In this document: in pieces, positions 43,421 through 51,820 of the stretch
How the letters are laid out: the number at the start of each line of letters is the position of its first letter
How positions within the stretch are numbered: the first letter of the stretch is position 1
Made by a program: the position numbers and the translations under genes
The notes under the pieces: model-generated
What the model was told of the DNA's origin: nothing
Databases searched by the model: none
The model's input: only the letters and a program-made list of their open reading frames with translations
Assembly: GCA_019244185.1 (NCBI GenBank)
Contig: JAFATB010000023.1
Coordinates: forward strand, 1-64,000
Source of the DNA: Acidobacteriota bacterium
GTDB lineage: Bacteria > Acidobacteriota > Thermoanaerobaculia > Gp7-AA8
DNA length: 64,000 nucleotides
Direction of reading: 5' to 3'

Positions 43421-45766
43421 ATGCCGCTTCTCCTTCATTCACTCGCCGCGCTCGCGCTCGTCGGTCTCGCGCATCGCTTCGTGCGCCCGCTCTCGCGCGG
43501 CGCGGCGCTCGTCCTCTTCGCGCTGCCGTTCGTCATCGCCGGCTACGCGCTTCTGACCTCGCGCGTCCTCGCGCCGGTCGACCTCGCGTATCAGACCGTG
43601 CCGCTCAACTGGATGAAGGAGACGTACGGCGTCAGCGACGTGAGCACCGGACTGCACAGCGACGTGCTGTCGCAGTTCATCCCGTGGCGCGCGGCCGTGC
43701 GCGACTCGCTCGCACGCGGCGAGTGGGGCCTCTGGAACCGCTACGCCTTCGCGGGCGACATCCTGCTCGCGGGCGAGCAGCCGGCGGTCTTCTCGCCGAT
43801 CACGCTCCTCGCGTGTCTGCTGCCCGCGGCGCTGAGCTTCACCTTCACCGGCGCGCTGACGCTCTTCATCGCCGCGCTCTGCGCGTTCCTCCTCGCGCGC
43901 GAACTCGATTGCGGCGAGCCGGCGGCGCTCGTCGCCGCGGCGTCGTGGTCGCTCGCGACCTCGCTCGTCGTCTTCGTACTCGTGCCGCTCGGCGCGACGT
44001 GGGCGTGGGCGCCGCTGCTGTTCGTGAGCGTCCAGCGTCTCGTGCGCGCGCCGCGCATCGCCTCCGCCGCGCTGCTCGCGTTCACGTTCACTGCATTGCT
44101 CGCGGCCGCGCATCTCGAATCCGTGTTGCTCATCGTCGCATTGGGCGTCGCGTACGCGCTGCTCGAGCTCGCGCGGCGGCCGTCGGTACGCGCGGTCGCG
44201 CTCGCGGCGGGCGCGGGCGTCGTCGCGCTGCTCGTTTCGGCCGTGCATCTCCTGCCGTTCTTCGAGGCGCTGCCGTGGACGATGGAGTACGCGACGCGCG
44301 ACCTGTTCCGCGACTCGGCGCGCGGCGTGCCGCTGCCCGACGCCGCGCTGCGGATGCTGATGACGTTCTTCCCGTACCTCAACGGACGGCCGCCGGTGAC
44401 GTCGTTCATGAACGGCGCGATCGGCAGCATTGCCACCGCGCTCGCGCTGTACGCGCTGTGGCGCGTGCGCTCGCGCGCGACGTGGTTCTTCGGCGCGACG
44501 TTCCTCGCCTGTCTCGTCATCGCGTCGGAATGGCGTCCCGTCGCGACGCTGCTCGGGCGTGTGCCGCTCTTCGACATCGCCATCTTCGACCGCATGGCCT
44601 TTGGCGCCGCGCTATCGCTGGCCGTGCTCGCCGCGCTCGGCGCCGAAGCGCTCGCGCGGCGCGGCGGCGATCGCGCGGCGGGCGCGACGCTCGCGGCGTG
44701 GTTCGTCGTCGTCGCCGCCGGCAACTACGCGTTGCTGCACGCGGCGTCCGTTCCGCGCGGTCCGGTGAAATTCGGCGAGCACGTTGTCGCCGCAGAGCTC
44801 GTGCCGCTCGCGTTCGCAGCGGCGCTGTTGTTTCGCAAACGTGCCGCGCTGCCCGCGCTGCTCGCGCTCATCATCGTGCAGCGCTGGCTCGCGGTCAGCG
44901 ACGCGCAGAAGTCGTTTCCGCGTCGCGCTGCCTATCCGCCGATCCCGATCCTCGAACCGCTGCGCGCGATCCGCACGCCGTTCCGCATCGTCGGCCACGG
45001 CAACGCGCTCATCCCCGGCACGGCCACGCTGTACGGACTCGAAGACGCGCGCGGCTACTCGGCGATGACGCTGCTGCGCTACCGCGAAACGTACGGCCTG
45101 TGGTGCGTCGAACAGCCGGTGTGGTTCAACCGCGTCGACGATCTCTCGCGGCCGTTCCTCTCATTCCTCAACGTCCGCTACGCCATCACGTGGGACCGCG
45201 CGGTGCCGCCGCCGGGATGGACGGAAGTGGCGCGGCAGCGCGGCGCGATCCTGCTCGAGAACCACAACGCGCTCGATCGCGCCTTCGTGCCGCGCGGCGT
45301 GCACGTCGGCGCGAGCACGAACGTCACGCTGATGGAGATGGCGCTCGCCACCGACTTTGCCGACCGCGCGTGGATCGAGGCGAACGTTCCCGCGCCGTAC
45401 GACTCCGCGAACGGGCCGGGGCGGCTCACGATCGCTAACGCGCGCCTCGGCTACGCGATCGACGCGGACATGCAGAACGACGGCTGGATCGTGACGTCGA
45501 TCGCGGCGTGGCCCGGCTGGCGCGCGTACGTCGACGGCCGCCGCGTCGACACGAACATCGCCAATCATGCGTTCGTCTCGGTGCGCGTCCCGCGCGGACA
45601 TCACCGCGTCGCGCTGCGCTACTTTCCGGACGGCTTCGCGGTGGGAAGGACGATCAGCGCGGTGACGCTCGCGCTGATCGTCCTCGCGTCGCTACTGTTT
45701 CATCGCCGCAAGCCGCTTCTCGAGGCTGGCGATGCGGCCGTCGCTGCGCTGCCCCTCGGGGAGTGA
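43421..45766 (+). CDS. YfhO-family polytopic membrane protein
   Basis: This 781-residue integral membrane protein has about a dozen hydrophobic segments in the first 500 residues and a C-terminal periplasmic part (about 530-750). The early loop LNWMKETYGVSDVSTGLHSDVL and the pattern FIPWRAAVRDSLARGEWGLWN followed by FAGDILLAGEQPAVFSP are typical of YfhO-like proteins, which are related to GT-C glycosyltransferases and act in glycosylating wall polymers or lipids. The C-terminal part holds RVDDLSRPFLSFLNVRYAI and GWRAYVDGR. ATG 43421 is preferred over TTG 43400. The 3' end overlaps the convergent selenoprotein gene by 75 bp. Confidence 0.82.
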   Translation: MPLLLHSLAALALVGLAHRFVRPLSRGAALVLFALPFVIAGYALLTSRVLAPVDLAYQTVPLNWMKETYGVSDVSTGLHSDVLSQFIPWRAAVRDSLARGEWGLWNRYAFAGDILLAGEQPAVFSPITLLACLLPAALSFTFTGALTLFIAALCAFLLARELDCGEPAALVAAASWSLATSLVVFVLVPLGATWAWAPLLFVSVQRLVRAPRIASAALLAFTFTALLAAAHLESVLLIVALGVAYALLELARRPSVRAVALAAGAGVVALLVSAVHLLPFFEALPWTMEYATRDLFRDSARGVPLPDAALRMLMTFFPYLNGRPPVTSFMNGAIGSIATALALYALWRVRSRATWFFGATFLACLVIASEWRPVATLLGRVPLFDIAIFDRMAFGAALSLAVLAALGAEALARRGGDRAAGATLAAWFVVVAAGNYALLHAASVPRGPVKFGEHVVAAELVPLAFAAALLFRKRAALPALLALIIVQRWLAVSDAQKSFPRRAAYPPIPILEPLRAIRTPFRIVGHGNALIPGTATLYGLEDARGYSAMTLLRYRETYGLWCVEQPVWFNRVDDLSRPFLSFLNVRYAITWDRAVPPPGWTEVARQRGAILLENHNALDRAFVPRGVHVGASTNVTLMEMALATDFADRAWIEANVPAPYDSANGPGRLTIANARLGYAIDADMQNDGWIVTSIAAWPGWRAYVDGRRVDTNIANHAFVSVRVPRGHHRVALRYFPDGFAVGRTISAVTLALIVLASLLFHRRKPLLEAGDAAVAALPLGE

Positions 45767-47005
45767 CTTCGCGTAGTCGATGGCCTGCTGCATCGTCGCG
45801 CGCGCGGCGGCGGTGTCGCCTTTCGCCGTGTAGATGTCGGCGCGCGCGGTGAGCACGACCAGCTTGCGCGGACCGTAGACGCGCGCGAGCGCGCGGTCGG
45901 ACGCGGCCAGCGCCTTGTCGTACTCCTTCATCGCGTTGTAGGCGAGGGCCAGGCGCGCCGGCGGGTTGTAGTCGTCCGGGAAATCGCGCTGCGACTGCTC
46001 GAGCATCGGGATCGCCTTTTCCGGCGTGCCGAGGTCGAGGTAGGCGGCGAGGCGGTGCGAGTCGTAGACCGCGCGCTGTTCGGCGGTCTTCGCCGCGGCG
46101 GCGGACTTCTCGAGGAACGCCGCCCATTCGCCGCGCAGCTTCTTCGCGCCCGCTTCGTCTTTCGCGTCGTCGCGCGCATCGATGAGCGACATGTACAGAC
46201 CGGAGCGGTCGTCGCCGGAGAGCGTCAGCGTGTGATCGTCGAAGACCTCGCGCGTGTCCTTCTCCAGCGTCGCGATCCACTGCGCGCGCTTCGGATTCTT
46301 CTCGTCGACTTCGATCGCGCACGAGAGCCCGCTCGCCGCGACGCCGGCCGCGGACGACGTGCCCTTCACGCGCGGATACAGATCGAGCGCGCGCGTCGTG
46401 CAGCGTTCCGCGTCGCGGGCCATGCTCAGCGAGAAGAGCAGCGACTCCGCGGTGCGGCCGTAGCCGTTCCATCCCTTCGGCGCATTGCCGAGGGCCTGGT
46501 CGAAGAGCTTCGCGGCCTCGGCGTCCTTCCCTGCGGAGGCGAGCGCGTTCGCGCGGGCGAGAAGCTGATCGGCGGACGAGAGCGACTTCGCGCGATACGT
46601 CTTCTCCGCGTCGTCGAGCATCTTGCGCAACTGCGGCACGGTCGCGCCGCCGACGTAACGCATCGTCACCGCGTCACGCTTCGCGTCGAGCACGAGCAGC
46701 GTCGGCAGCGCCGGGATCGGATACTTTTTGAGGAACGACGCGCTCTTCGCGTCTTCCGTGTTGAGGCTGAGCCAGACGAACCGTCCGGCGTACCGTTCGA
46801 GCGACGCGTCCGTGAGCACGTACGCGCGCATCGAGCGGCAGGTGTGTCACCACGGTGCCCACGCCTCGACGAAGATCGGCAGATTCTTCGTCTTCGCGCG
46901 GGACACCGCCGTGGCGTAGTCGTTCTCGATGAAAGGGAGAACTTCTTTCGCATGCGCGGCGACGCTCGCCAGGAGCACCGCCGCGGCCATGAGCATGTTT
47001 CGCAT
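45692..47005 (-). CDS. Secreted thioredoxin-TPR selenoprotein with a W-U-H-T-C motif (UGA at 46847-46849)
   Basis: This is a 437-residue protein whose codon 53 is an in-frame TGA. The frame from ATG 47005 gives signal peptide MRNMLMAAAVLLASVAAHA, then a thioredoxin-like strand (KTKNLPIFVEAWAPW), Sec53, H-T-Cys56 and RSMRAYVLTDASL. The thioredoxin cis-Pro strand follows (YPIPALPTLLVLD). Sec thus replaces the nucleophilic Cys of WCxxC. From about 140 the protein is helical with TPR-like repeats (LLARANALASAGKDAEAAKLFDQAL, split here as LLARANALASAGK and DAEAAKLFDQAL; ADIYTAKGDTAAARATMQQA). A start at ATG 46831 would remove the signal and the active site. It lies 23 bp after the S9 peptidase gene. 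The role is probably periplasmic thiol-disulfide chemistry. Confidence 0.9.
46801..46829 (-). promoter_or_regulatory. Putative bacterial SECIS stem-loop of the thioredoxin-like gene
   Basis: On the minus strand, GCGCGCGT pairs with ACGCG(T)CGC, the T being a bulge. After an A-G mismatch, CGT pairs with ACG around apical loop GCTC (46817-46814). The loop begins 30 nt after the in-frame TGA, identical to the spacing in the ArsC-like gene. A G at the first loop position fits bacterial SECIS preference. Confidence 0.72.
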
Positions 47006-47028
47006 CGTAATAGTCTACCGTGCGCGCC

Positions 47029-49122
47029 TCACATCGGACCGGGGGTGACCCAGCGACGTAACCATTCGTCCACCTCGCGGTAAAACACGCGCGAGTTTTC
47101 GGCGTTGAGAATCCAGTGGTTCTCCTCGGGCCAGACCAGCAGTCGCGACGGCACGCGCAGCCGCTGCAGCAGCGACCACGCTTCCAGCGTGTTGTTCAGC
47201 GGCACGCGGAAGTCGTGCTCGCCGACCGACAGCAGGATCGGCGTCTTGAACTGCGCGGCGAAACGCGCGGGACTCTGCGTGCGCCACACCTCGCCCTGCT
47301 CCCACACCGGACCGTTGTTCATCAGCTCGCGGCCGTAGATCGTGTCCGACGTCGCCCACTGCGTTTCGAGATTGATGAGCCCCGCGTGCGCGACGAGCGC
47401 CTTGAAGCGATCGCCCGACCACGCTTCGAGCGCGTACGTGAGATGCCCGCCGTAGCTCGCGCCGCCGGCGACCTGCCGCGTCGCGTCGATGAACGGATAG
47501 CGTTTGATCGCCTCGTCCGCCGCTTCCATCAGCTCGTCCGCGGGACCGCGCAGCGGATCGCCCTGAATGAGCTGGCCGAACTGCTCGCCGAAGCCGGTTG
47601 AGCCGCTGTAGTTCGTCATCAGCATCACGTACCCCGGCTTCGCGAGCAGGTGATAGTTCCAGCGCAGCGAGATCGCGTCGCGCCACATGTTCGCGGCGCC
47701 GCCGTGGATGAGCACGAACAGCGGGTACTTCTTCGACGCATCGAAGTTCGCCGGCAGGACGATCATGTTGTGGATGCGCCGGCCGCGCTTCGACGTGAAC
47801 CAGAAGTGCTGCGGCGGCTGCCAGTCGATCGTCTTCGCCTGCTCGACGTTGAACGACGTGAGGTTCGTGTGCTTCTTCGCGTTCAGGTCGACGCGCACGA
47901 TCTCGATCGGATTGACGGACGAGCCCCACTGCGCGACGACGACCGGCGCGCGTTCGGCGACGCGTAAGGACGTGTAGACGCCGCGCTGCGGATCGACCGC
48001 GAGCTGCGCGTCGCCGCCGGCCGCGGGCACCGAGTAGATCTTCACCAGCCCCGCGTCTTCGGCCGTGAAGTAGATCGTGCGGCCGTCGCTGGTGACGCCG
48101 AAGTCGTCGACGGAGCGGTCGGTTTTCGCGACGACGCGCTCGTTCTTCATCGACGGCCAGTCGAACGCAACGAGGCGGTTGAGGTTGTAGACCTTGCCGT
48201 TGTTCGGATTGAACGTCGCGAAAAGCGTCTTTCCGTCGGGACTGAAGTCCGGGCTGCCGTAGCCGCCGTTCGCGGTCGTGAGCTTCTCCGGCTCGCCGCC
48301 GTTCGCCGAGACTCGATAGAGATCGAACGAGACTTCCGCGTATGCGCCGGTGTTGCGCGTGCTGGTCGCGGCGAAGACGAGCCACTGTCCGTCGGGCGAC
48401 CACGCCGCGTCGAGCGACTCGCGTCCCTCGCCGCCGCCCGTGCCGCCGAAGCCGGCGCTCGCGACGAGCTTCGTGCCGGCGAGCACGTCCTTCGCCGGCG
48501 CGCCGGGCGTGAGCGACTGCACGAAGACGTGCGCCTGTTTCTCGTCGAGCCAGCGATCCCACGCGCGCACGGGGAAGCTGTCGTAGACGCGCACTTTGTC
48601 CTTACGGTCTTTCTCCGCTTTCGCTGCCTTCTTGTTGGCGTCGTCGTCGAGCGCGCCGGGATAGACGGTGCTGACGAACGAGATCGCGTTGCCGTCGGGG
48701 CGGAAGTGCGGGCGGCTCGCGCCGGTGGAGACATTCGTCACGCGCAACGCCTCGCCGCCGCCGGCGAGATCGAGGACGTAGATCTGTGCGGCGTCGTCCG
48801 TGTCGCGTTTCGCGGCGAAGGCGATGCGGCGGCTGTCGGACGACCACGTCACGTCGCTCTCGCCGGCCTTCGTGTTCGTGAGGCGGCGCGGCTGCGCGCT
48901 GCCGTCGGCGGGGACGAGCCACAGATCGCTGAGCTGATCTTTCTCGTCGTACGCGGGCTCCGTGAGCGAGAAGACGACCCACTTGCCGTCGGGGCTCAGC
49001 GCCGGCGCGCCGATGCGTTTCATCAGCCACATCGTCTCGTGCGTGAGCGGCACGCCCGCGGCGAACGCGGCGGCGGAGAAGAGAAGGAGGAGTGCGAGAG
49101 GGAGAAGCCGGACTCGTCTCAT
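47029..49122 (-). CDS. Secreted S9-family serine peptidase (dipeptidyl/acylaminoacyl peptidase type)
   Basis: This 697-residue exported prolyl-oligopeptidase-clan enzyme has a signal peptide (RRVRLLPLALLLLFSAAAFA), then a beta-propeller of WD40/TolB-like blades (APALSPDGKWVVFSL, DVTWSSDSRRIAFAAK, DAAWSPDGQWLVFAA). The C-terminal alpha/beta hydrolase domain has nucleophile Ser556 in GGASYGGHL, Asp in VGEHDFRVPL and His in PEENHWI. It removes dipeptides or acyl-amino acids from peptides. I chose ATG 49122, which gives a clean signal peptide; 49131 is possible. It is followed closely by the thioredoxin-like selenoprotein gene. Confidence 0.92.
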   Translation of the reverse strand: MRRVRLLPLALLLLFSAAAFAAGVPLTHETMWLMKRIGAPALSPDGKWVVFSLTEPAYDEKDQLSDLWLVPADGSAQPRRLTNTKAGESDVTWSSDSRRIAFAAKRDTDDAAQIYVLDLAGGGEALRVTNVSTGASRPHFRPDGNAISFVSTVYPGALDDDANKKAAKAEKDRKDKVRVYDSFPVRAWDRWLDEKQAHVFVQSLTPGAPAKDVLAGTKLVASAGFGGTGGGEGRESLDAAWSPDGQWLVFAATSTRNTGAYAEVSFDLYRVSANGGEPEKLTTANGGYGSPDFSPDGKTLFATFNPNNGKVYNLNRLVAFDWPSMKNERVVAKTDRSVDDFGVTSDGRTIYFTAEDAGLVKIYSVPAAGGDAQLAVDPQRGVYTSLRVAERAPVVVAQWGSSVNPIEIVRVDLNAKKHTNLTSFNVEQAKTIDWQPPQHFWFTSKRGRRIHNMIVLPANFDASKKYPLFVLIHGGAANMWRDAISLRWNYHLLAKPGYVMLMTNYSGSTGFGEQFGQLIQGDPLRGPADELMEAADEAIKRYPFIDATRQVAGGASYGGHLTYALEAWSGDRFKALVAHAGLINLETQWATSDTIYGRELMNNGPVWEQGEVWRTQSPARFAAQFKTPILLSVGEHDFRVPLNNTLEAWSLLQRLRVPSRLLVWPEENHWILNAENSRVFYREVDEWLRRWVTPGPM

Positions 49123-49208
49123 GCAGTTCATTCGGGAACTTGACAACGGTGCGTTCGGCGGCAACGATTCCTGGCCTCTGCCGGCATTGCGACGTTCGAG
49201 GAGGAACG

Positions 49209-49604
49209 ATGAACGTGCTCTCCAGGATGATCGGTTTCCTGACCACCACGAAGCCGGACGAAGCGCGCGCGTTCTTCGGCGACAAGCTCGGCTTCCGTTT
49301 CATCGACGACGACGGCTTCGCGCTCGTCTTCGACGCGAACGGCACGATGCTCCGCATCGCGAAAGCGAAGGCTTTCACGCCGGCGCAGGGGACAGTGCTC
49401 GGCTGGCAGGTCGCCGACGTCCACGCCGCCGCCGCGCAGCTCGCCGCGCGCGGCGTCGTCTTCGAGCAGTTCGGCCTCCCGTTTCTGCAGCAGGACGACG
49501 CGGGCGTCTGGACCGCGCCGAACGGCGACGCCGTGGCGTGGTTCAAAGATCCCGACGGCAACACGCTCTCCATCTCCAGTCACGCCGCGAGCGCGCGGTC
49601 ATGA
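49209..49604 (+). CDS. VOC (glyoxalase/bleomycin-resistance) family protein
   Basis: This 131-residue beta-alpha-beta-beta-beta protein has the VOC layout: IGFLTTTKPDEARAFFGDKLGF at the start, LGWQVADVHAAAAQLAARGV at the second repeat, and KDPDGNTLSIS at the end with the conserved Glu/Asp-type metal region altered. The substrate is unknown. GAGGAGG upstream of ATG 49209 is a strong ribosome site. It overlaps the SDR gene by ATGA. Confidence 0.88.
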   Translation: MNVLSRMIGFLTTTKPDEARAFFGDKLGFRFIDDDGFALVFDANGTMLRIAKAKAFTPAQGTVLGWQVADVHAAAAQLAARGVVFEQFGLPFLQQDDAGVWTAPNGDAVAWFKDPDGNTLSISSHAASARS

Positions 49605-50374
49605 AGCAGACCGCTCTCATCACCGGCGCGTCGAGCGGCATCGGCCTCGATCTCGCGCATCTCTTCGCGCGCGACGGCCACGACGTCGTGCTCGTCGCGC
49701 GCAGCGGCGACAAGCTGCGCGCGCTCGCGCACGAGCTCGAAGTCGAGCATCAGGTCCGCGCGCATGTCGTCGTCGCCGATCTCGCGCAACCGGATGCGCC
49801 GCGCGCGATCGCGGACGCCGTGCGCGCGCTCGAGATCGACGTCCTCGTCAACAACGCCGGCTTCGGCCTCACCGGCGCGTTCGCGGAGACGCCGCTCGCG
49901 AGCGAGCTGGAGATGATCCAGGTCAACATCACCGCGCTGACGCAGCTCACGAAGCTCTTCCTGCCGGCGATGCTCGCGCGGAAACGCGGCCGCATCCTCA
50001 ACGTCGCCTCGACCGCCGCGTTTCAGCCGGGACCTTTGATGGCGGTCTACTACGCGACGAAGGCGTACGTGCTGTCTTTCTCGGAAGCGATCGCGGAAGA
50101 GCTGAGCGGCAGCGGTGTCGCCGTGACCGCGCTTTGTCCGGGACCGACGGCGACCGGCTTCGCGGATGCCGCGGCGATGCACGACCGGCGGCTCTTCAAG
50201 ATGATGCGGCCGATGACGTCGATGGACGTCGCGCGCAGCGGCTATCGCGCGCTGCAGCACGGCAAGCGCGTGGCCGTCACCGGCGCGCGCAACAAGCTGC
50301 TCGCGCAGGCGGTGCGCGTCAGCCCGCGGCGGCTGACGGTGAAGATCACGCGGGCGATGCAGGAAAAGGTGTGA
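49601..50374 (+). CDS. Short-chain dehydrogenase/reductase
   Basis: This 257-residue classical SDR has the cofactor motif TGASSGIGLDLA at 8-19, NNAG in DVLVNNAGFG, the catalytic Ser in NVASTAAF, and YYATK with Tyr and Lys of the catalytic triad. The late ALCPGPTATGF is typical of DltE/YqjQ-like SDRs. The substrate is not predictable. It is coupled by ATGA to the VOC gene and by GTGA to the ATP-grasp gene. Confidence 0.92.
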   Translation: MKQTALITGASSGIGLDLAHLFARDGHDVVLVARSGDKLRALAHELEVEHQVRAHVVVADLAQPDAPRAIADAVRALEIDVLVNNAGFGLTGAFAETPLASELEMIQVNITALTQLTKLFLPAMLARKRGRILNVASTAAFQPGPLMAVYYATKAYVLSFSEAIAEELSGSGVAVTALCPGPTATGFADAAAMHDRRLFKMMRPMTSMDVARSGYRALQHGKRVAVTGARNKLLAQAVRVSPRRLTVKITRAMQEKV

Positions 50375-51390
50375 GGCCGCGGCGCGTCGCCATCCAGCCC
50401 GACAAGCTTTGGCGCGAGGACAACCCGCGCCACCAGTCGTACTCCGCGCGCTGGACCGAGCTCCTCACCCGCGACGGCCACGAGGTCGTGCCGGTCGATG
50501 TTTTCGCTCCCGAGGCGTTCGAGCGCATCCGCGCGTGCGAGGGCTTTCTGTGGTGGTTTCCGCCGCTCCCGTTTCCGCGCGACGCGGCGAAGCGGATCAT
50601 CCTCGCGCTCGCGCATGCGACCGACGTCGTGCTCTTTCCGGACTGGAAGGAAGCGTGGCATTACGACGACAAGATCGCGCAGACGTACCTGCTGCACGCC
50701 GCGCGGATTCCGATGCCGGAGACGCACGTCTTCTGGCGTTACGGCGATGCGGTCGCGTTCCTGCGCGACGCGCGCTATCCGCTGGTGATGAAGCTCGCGG
50801 CGGGCTTCTTCGCGCAGCGCGTGACGCTCATCCGCAATCGCGCGGAAGGGGAGAAGTGGGCGCGCTGGCTCTTCAGCTCCGGGCTGTCGAATCTCCATCG
50901 TCCGTTCCGCCGGCTCGTGCTGAAAGAGTTCGTGAGTCTCTGGCGCCGTCACGCGCGCACGCTCGACGTTTCGCACGGCGGCGAGGAGCAGGGCTACATG
51001 CTGTTGCAGGAGTTCGTGCCGGGGAACGACTTCGACACGCGCGTCACCGTCATCGGCGACCGCGTCTTCGCCACGCGCCGCTACAACCGCCCGAACGACT
51101 TTCGCGCGAGCGGCAGCGGTCTGCTCGACATGGATCCGGCGAAGATCGATCGCGACGCGCTCGCGCTCGGACTGCACACCGCGCGCACGCTCGGCGCGCA
51201 TTCGCTGTCGCTCGACATCCTGCGCCACCACGGCCAGCCGGTGATCACCGAGGTGAGCTTCGGGTACGAGGCCGCGCAGGTGGCGATCCGGCCGGGACAC
51301 TGGCGCGGCGACGCGCTCACGTGGAGCGAAGGCTCCGTGCGCGCGGAAGACGCGCTGCTCGAAGACTTCCTCTCACGCCTCCCGGCGTGA
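50371..51390 (+). CDS. ATP-grasp family protein (RimK-like)
   Basis: This 339-residue protein begins RRVAIQPDKLWREDNPRHQ and has an N-terminal Rossmann-like domain (FEGFLWWFPPLPF-type loop seen as GFLWWFPPLPFPRD), followed by an ATP-grasp core. ATP-grasp elements are YPLVMKLAAGFFAQRV (lysine strand), LQEFVPGNDFDTRVTVIGDRV, and the metal-binding end SLDILRHHGQPVITEVSFGYE. It probably ligates a carboxylate to an amine or thiol; the substrate is unknown. GTG 50371 overlaps the SDR stop as GTGA. Its 3' end overlaps the convergent VanZ-like gene by 18 bp. Confidence 0.82.
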   Translation: MRPRRVAIQPDKLWREDNPRHQSYSARWTELLTRDGHEVVPVDVFAPEAFERIRACEGFLWWFPPLPFPRDAAKRIILALAHATDVVLFPDWKEAWHYDDKIAQTYLLHAARIPMPETHVFWRYGDAVAFLRDARYPLVMKLAAGFFAQRVTLIRNRAEGEKWARWLFSSGLSNLHRPFRRLVLKEFVSLWRRHARTLDVSHGGEEQGYMLLQEFVPGNDFDTRVTVIGDRVFATRRYNRPNDFRASGSGLLDMDPAKIDRDALALGLHTARTLGAHSLSLDILRHHGQPVITEVSFGYEAAQVAIRPGHWRGDALTWSEGSVRAEDALLEDFLSRLPA

Positions 51391-51795
51391 CGCGGAGAAG
51401 CGGATCACGACGAGCGCGATCGCCGCGCCGCAGAGATCGAGCAGGACGTCCTGCGGACGTCCGGTGCGCATGCGCGTCATGCTCTGATGGATCTCGTCGA
51501 TCGACGCGACGACCAGCACGATCGCCAGCGCGATGCCGGCCCAGCGCATCGTGAAGCCGCGGCGCTCCGCGCGCGCGGCGCGGAAGCCGAGCGCGCCGAG
51601 GAAACCGTATGCGGTGAGGTGCGTGGCCTTGCGGATGAGGATGTTCACGAGCTCGATGGAGCGGTCGGAAAGGAACTGTCCGATGAACTCATGCAGCCAG
51701 CCGTGCGTGTGCGACGACGAGAGCCGATCGTTGCCGGCGGAGACGAGGCACGCGGCCCACACGATGACCGGCAGCCAGTAGCGGAGGAAGCGCAT
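51373..51795 (-). CDS. VanZ-like membrane protein
   Basis: This 140-residue protein has four hydrophobic segments and the VanZ-like family features DRSIELVNILIRKATHLTAYGFLGALGF and SIDEIHQSMTRMRTGRPQDVLLDLCGA (conserved RKxxH and DExHQ...GR..D...N/D). The molecular role is unknown; VanZ itself gives low-level teicoplanin resistance. ATG 51795 is taken as the start. It is divergent from the FHA-phosphatase gene with a 25-bp gap. Confidence 0.88.
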   Translation of the reverse strand: MRFLRYWLPVIVWAACLVSAGNDRLSSSHTHGWLHEFIGQFLSDRSIELVNILIRKATHLTAYGFLGALGFRAARAERRGFTMRWAGIALAIVLVVASIDEIHQSMTRMRTGRPQDVLLDLCGAAIALVVIRFSASRREA

Positions 51796-51820
51796 GCGGC
51801 GCGTACAATACCGCCTCCGC

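Noticed and set aside
45692..46831. Selenoprotein frame treated as a pseudogene or as a cytoplasmic protein starting at 46831
   Set aside because: The sequence on both sides of the TGA is intact and conserved in type, there is a signal peptide upstream, Sec replaces a catalytic Cys exactly, and tRNA-Sec is nearby.
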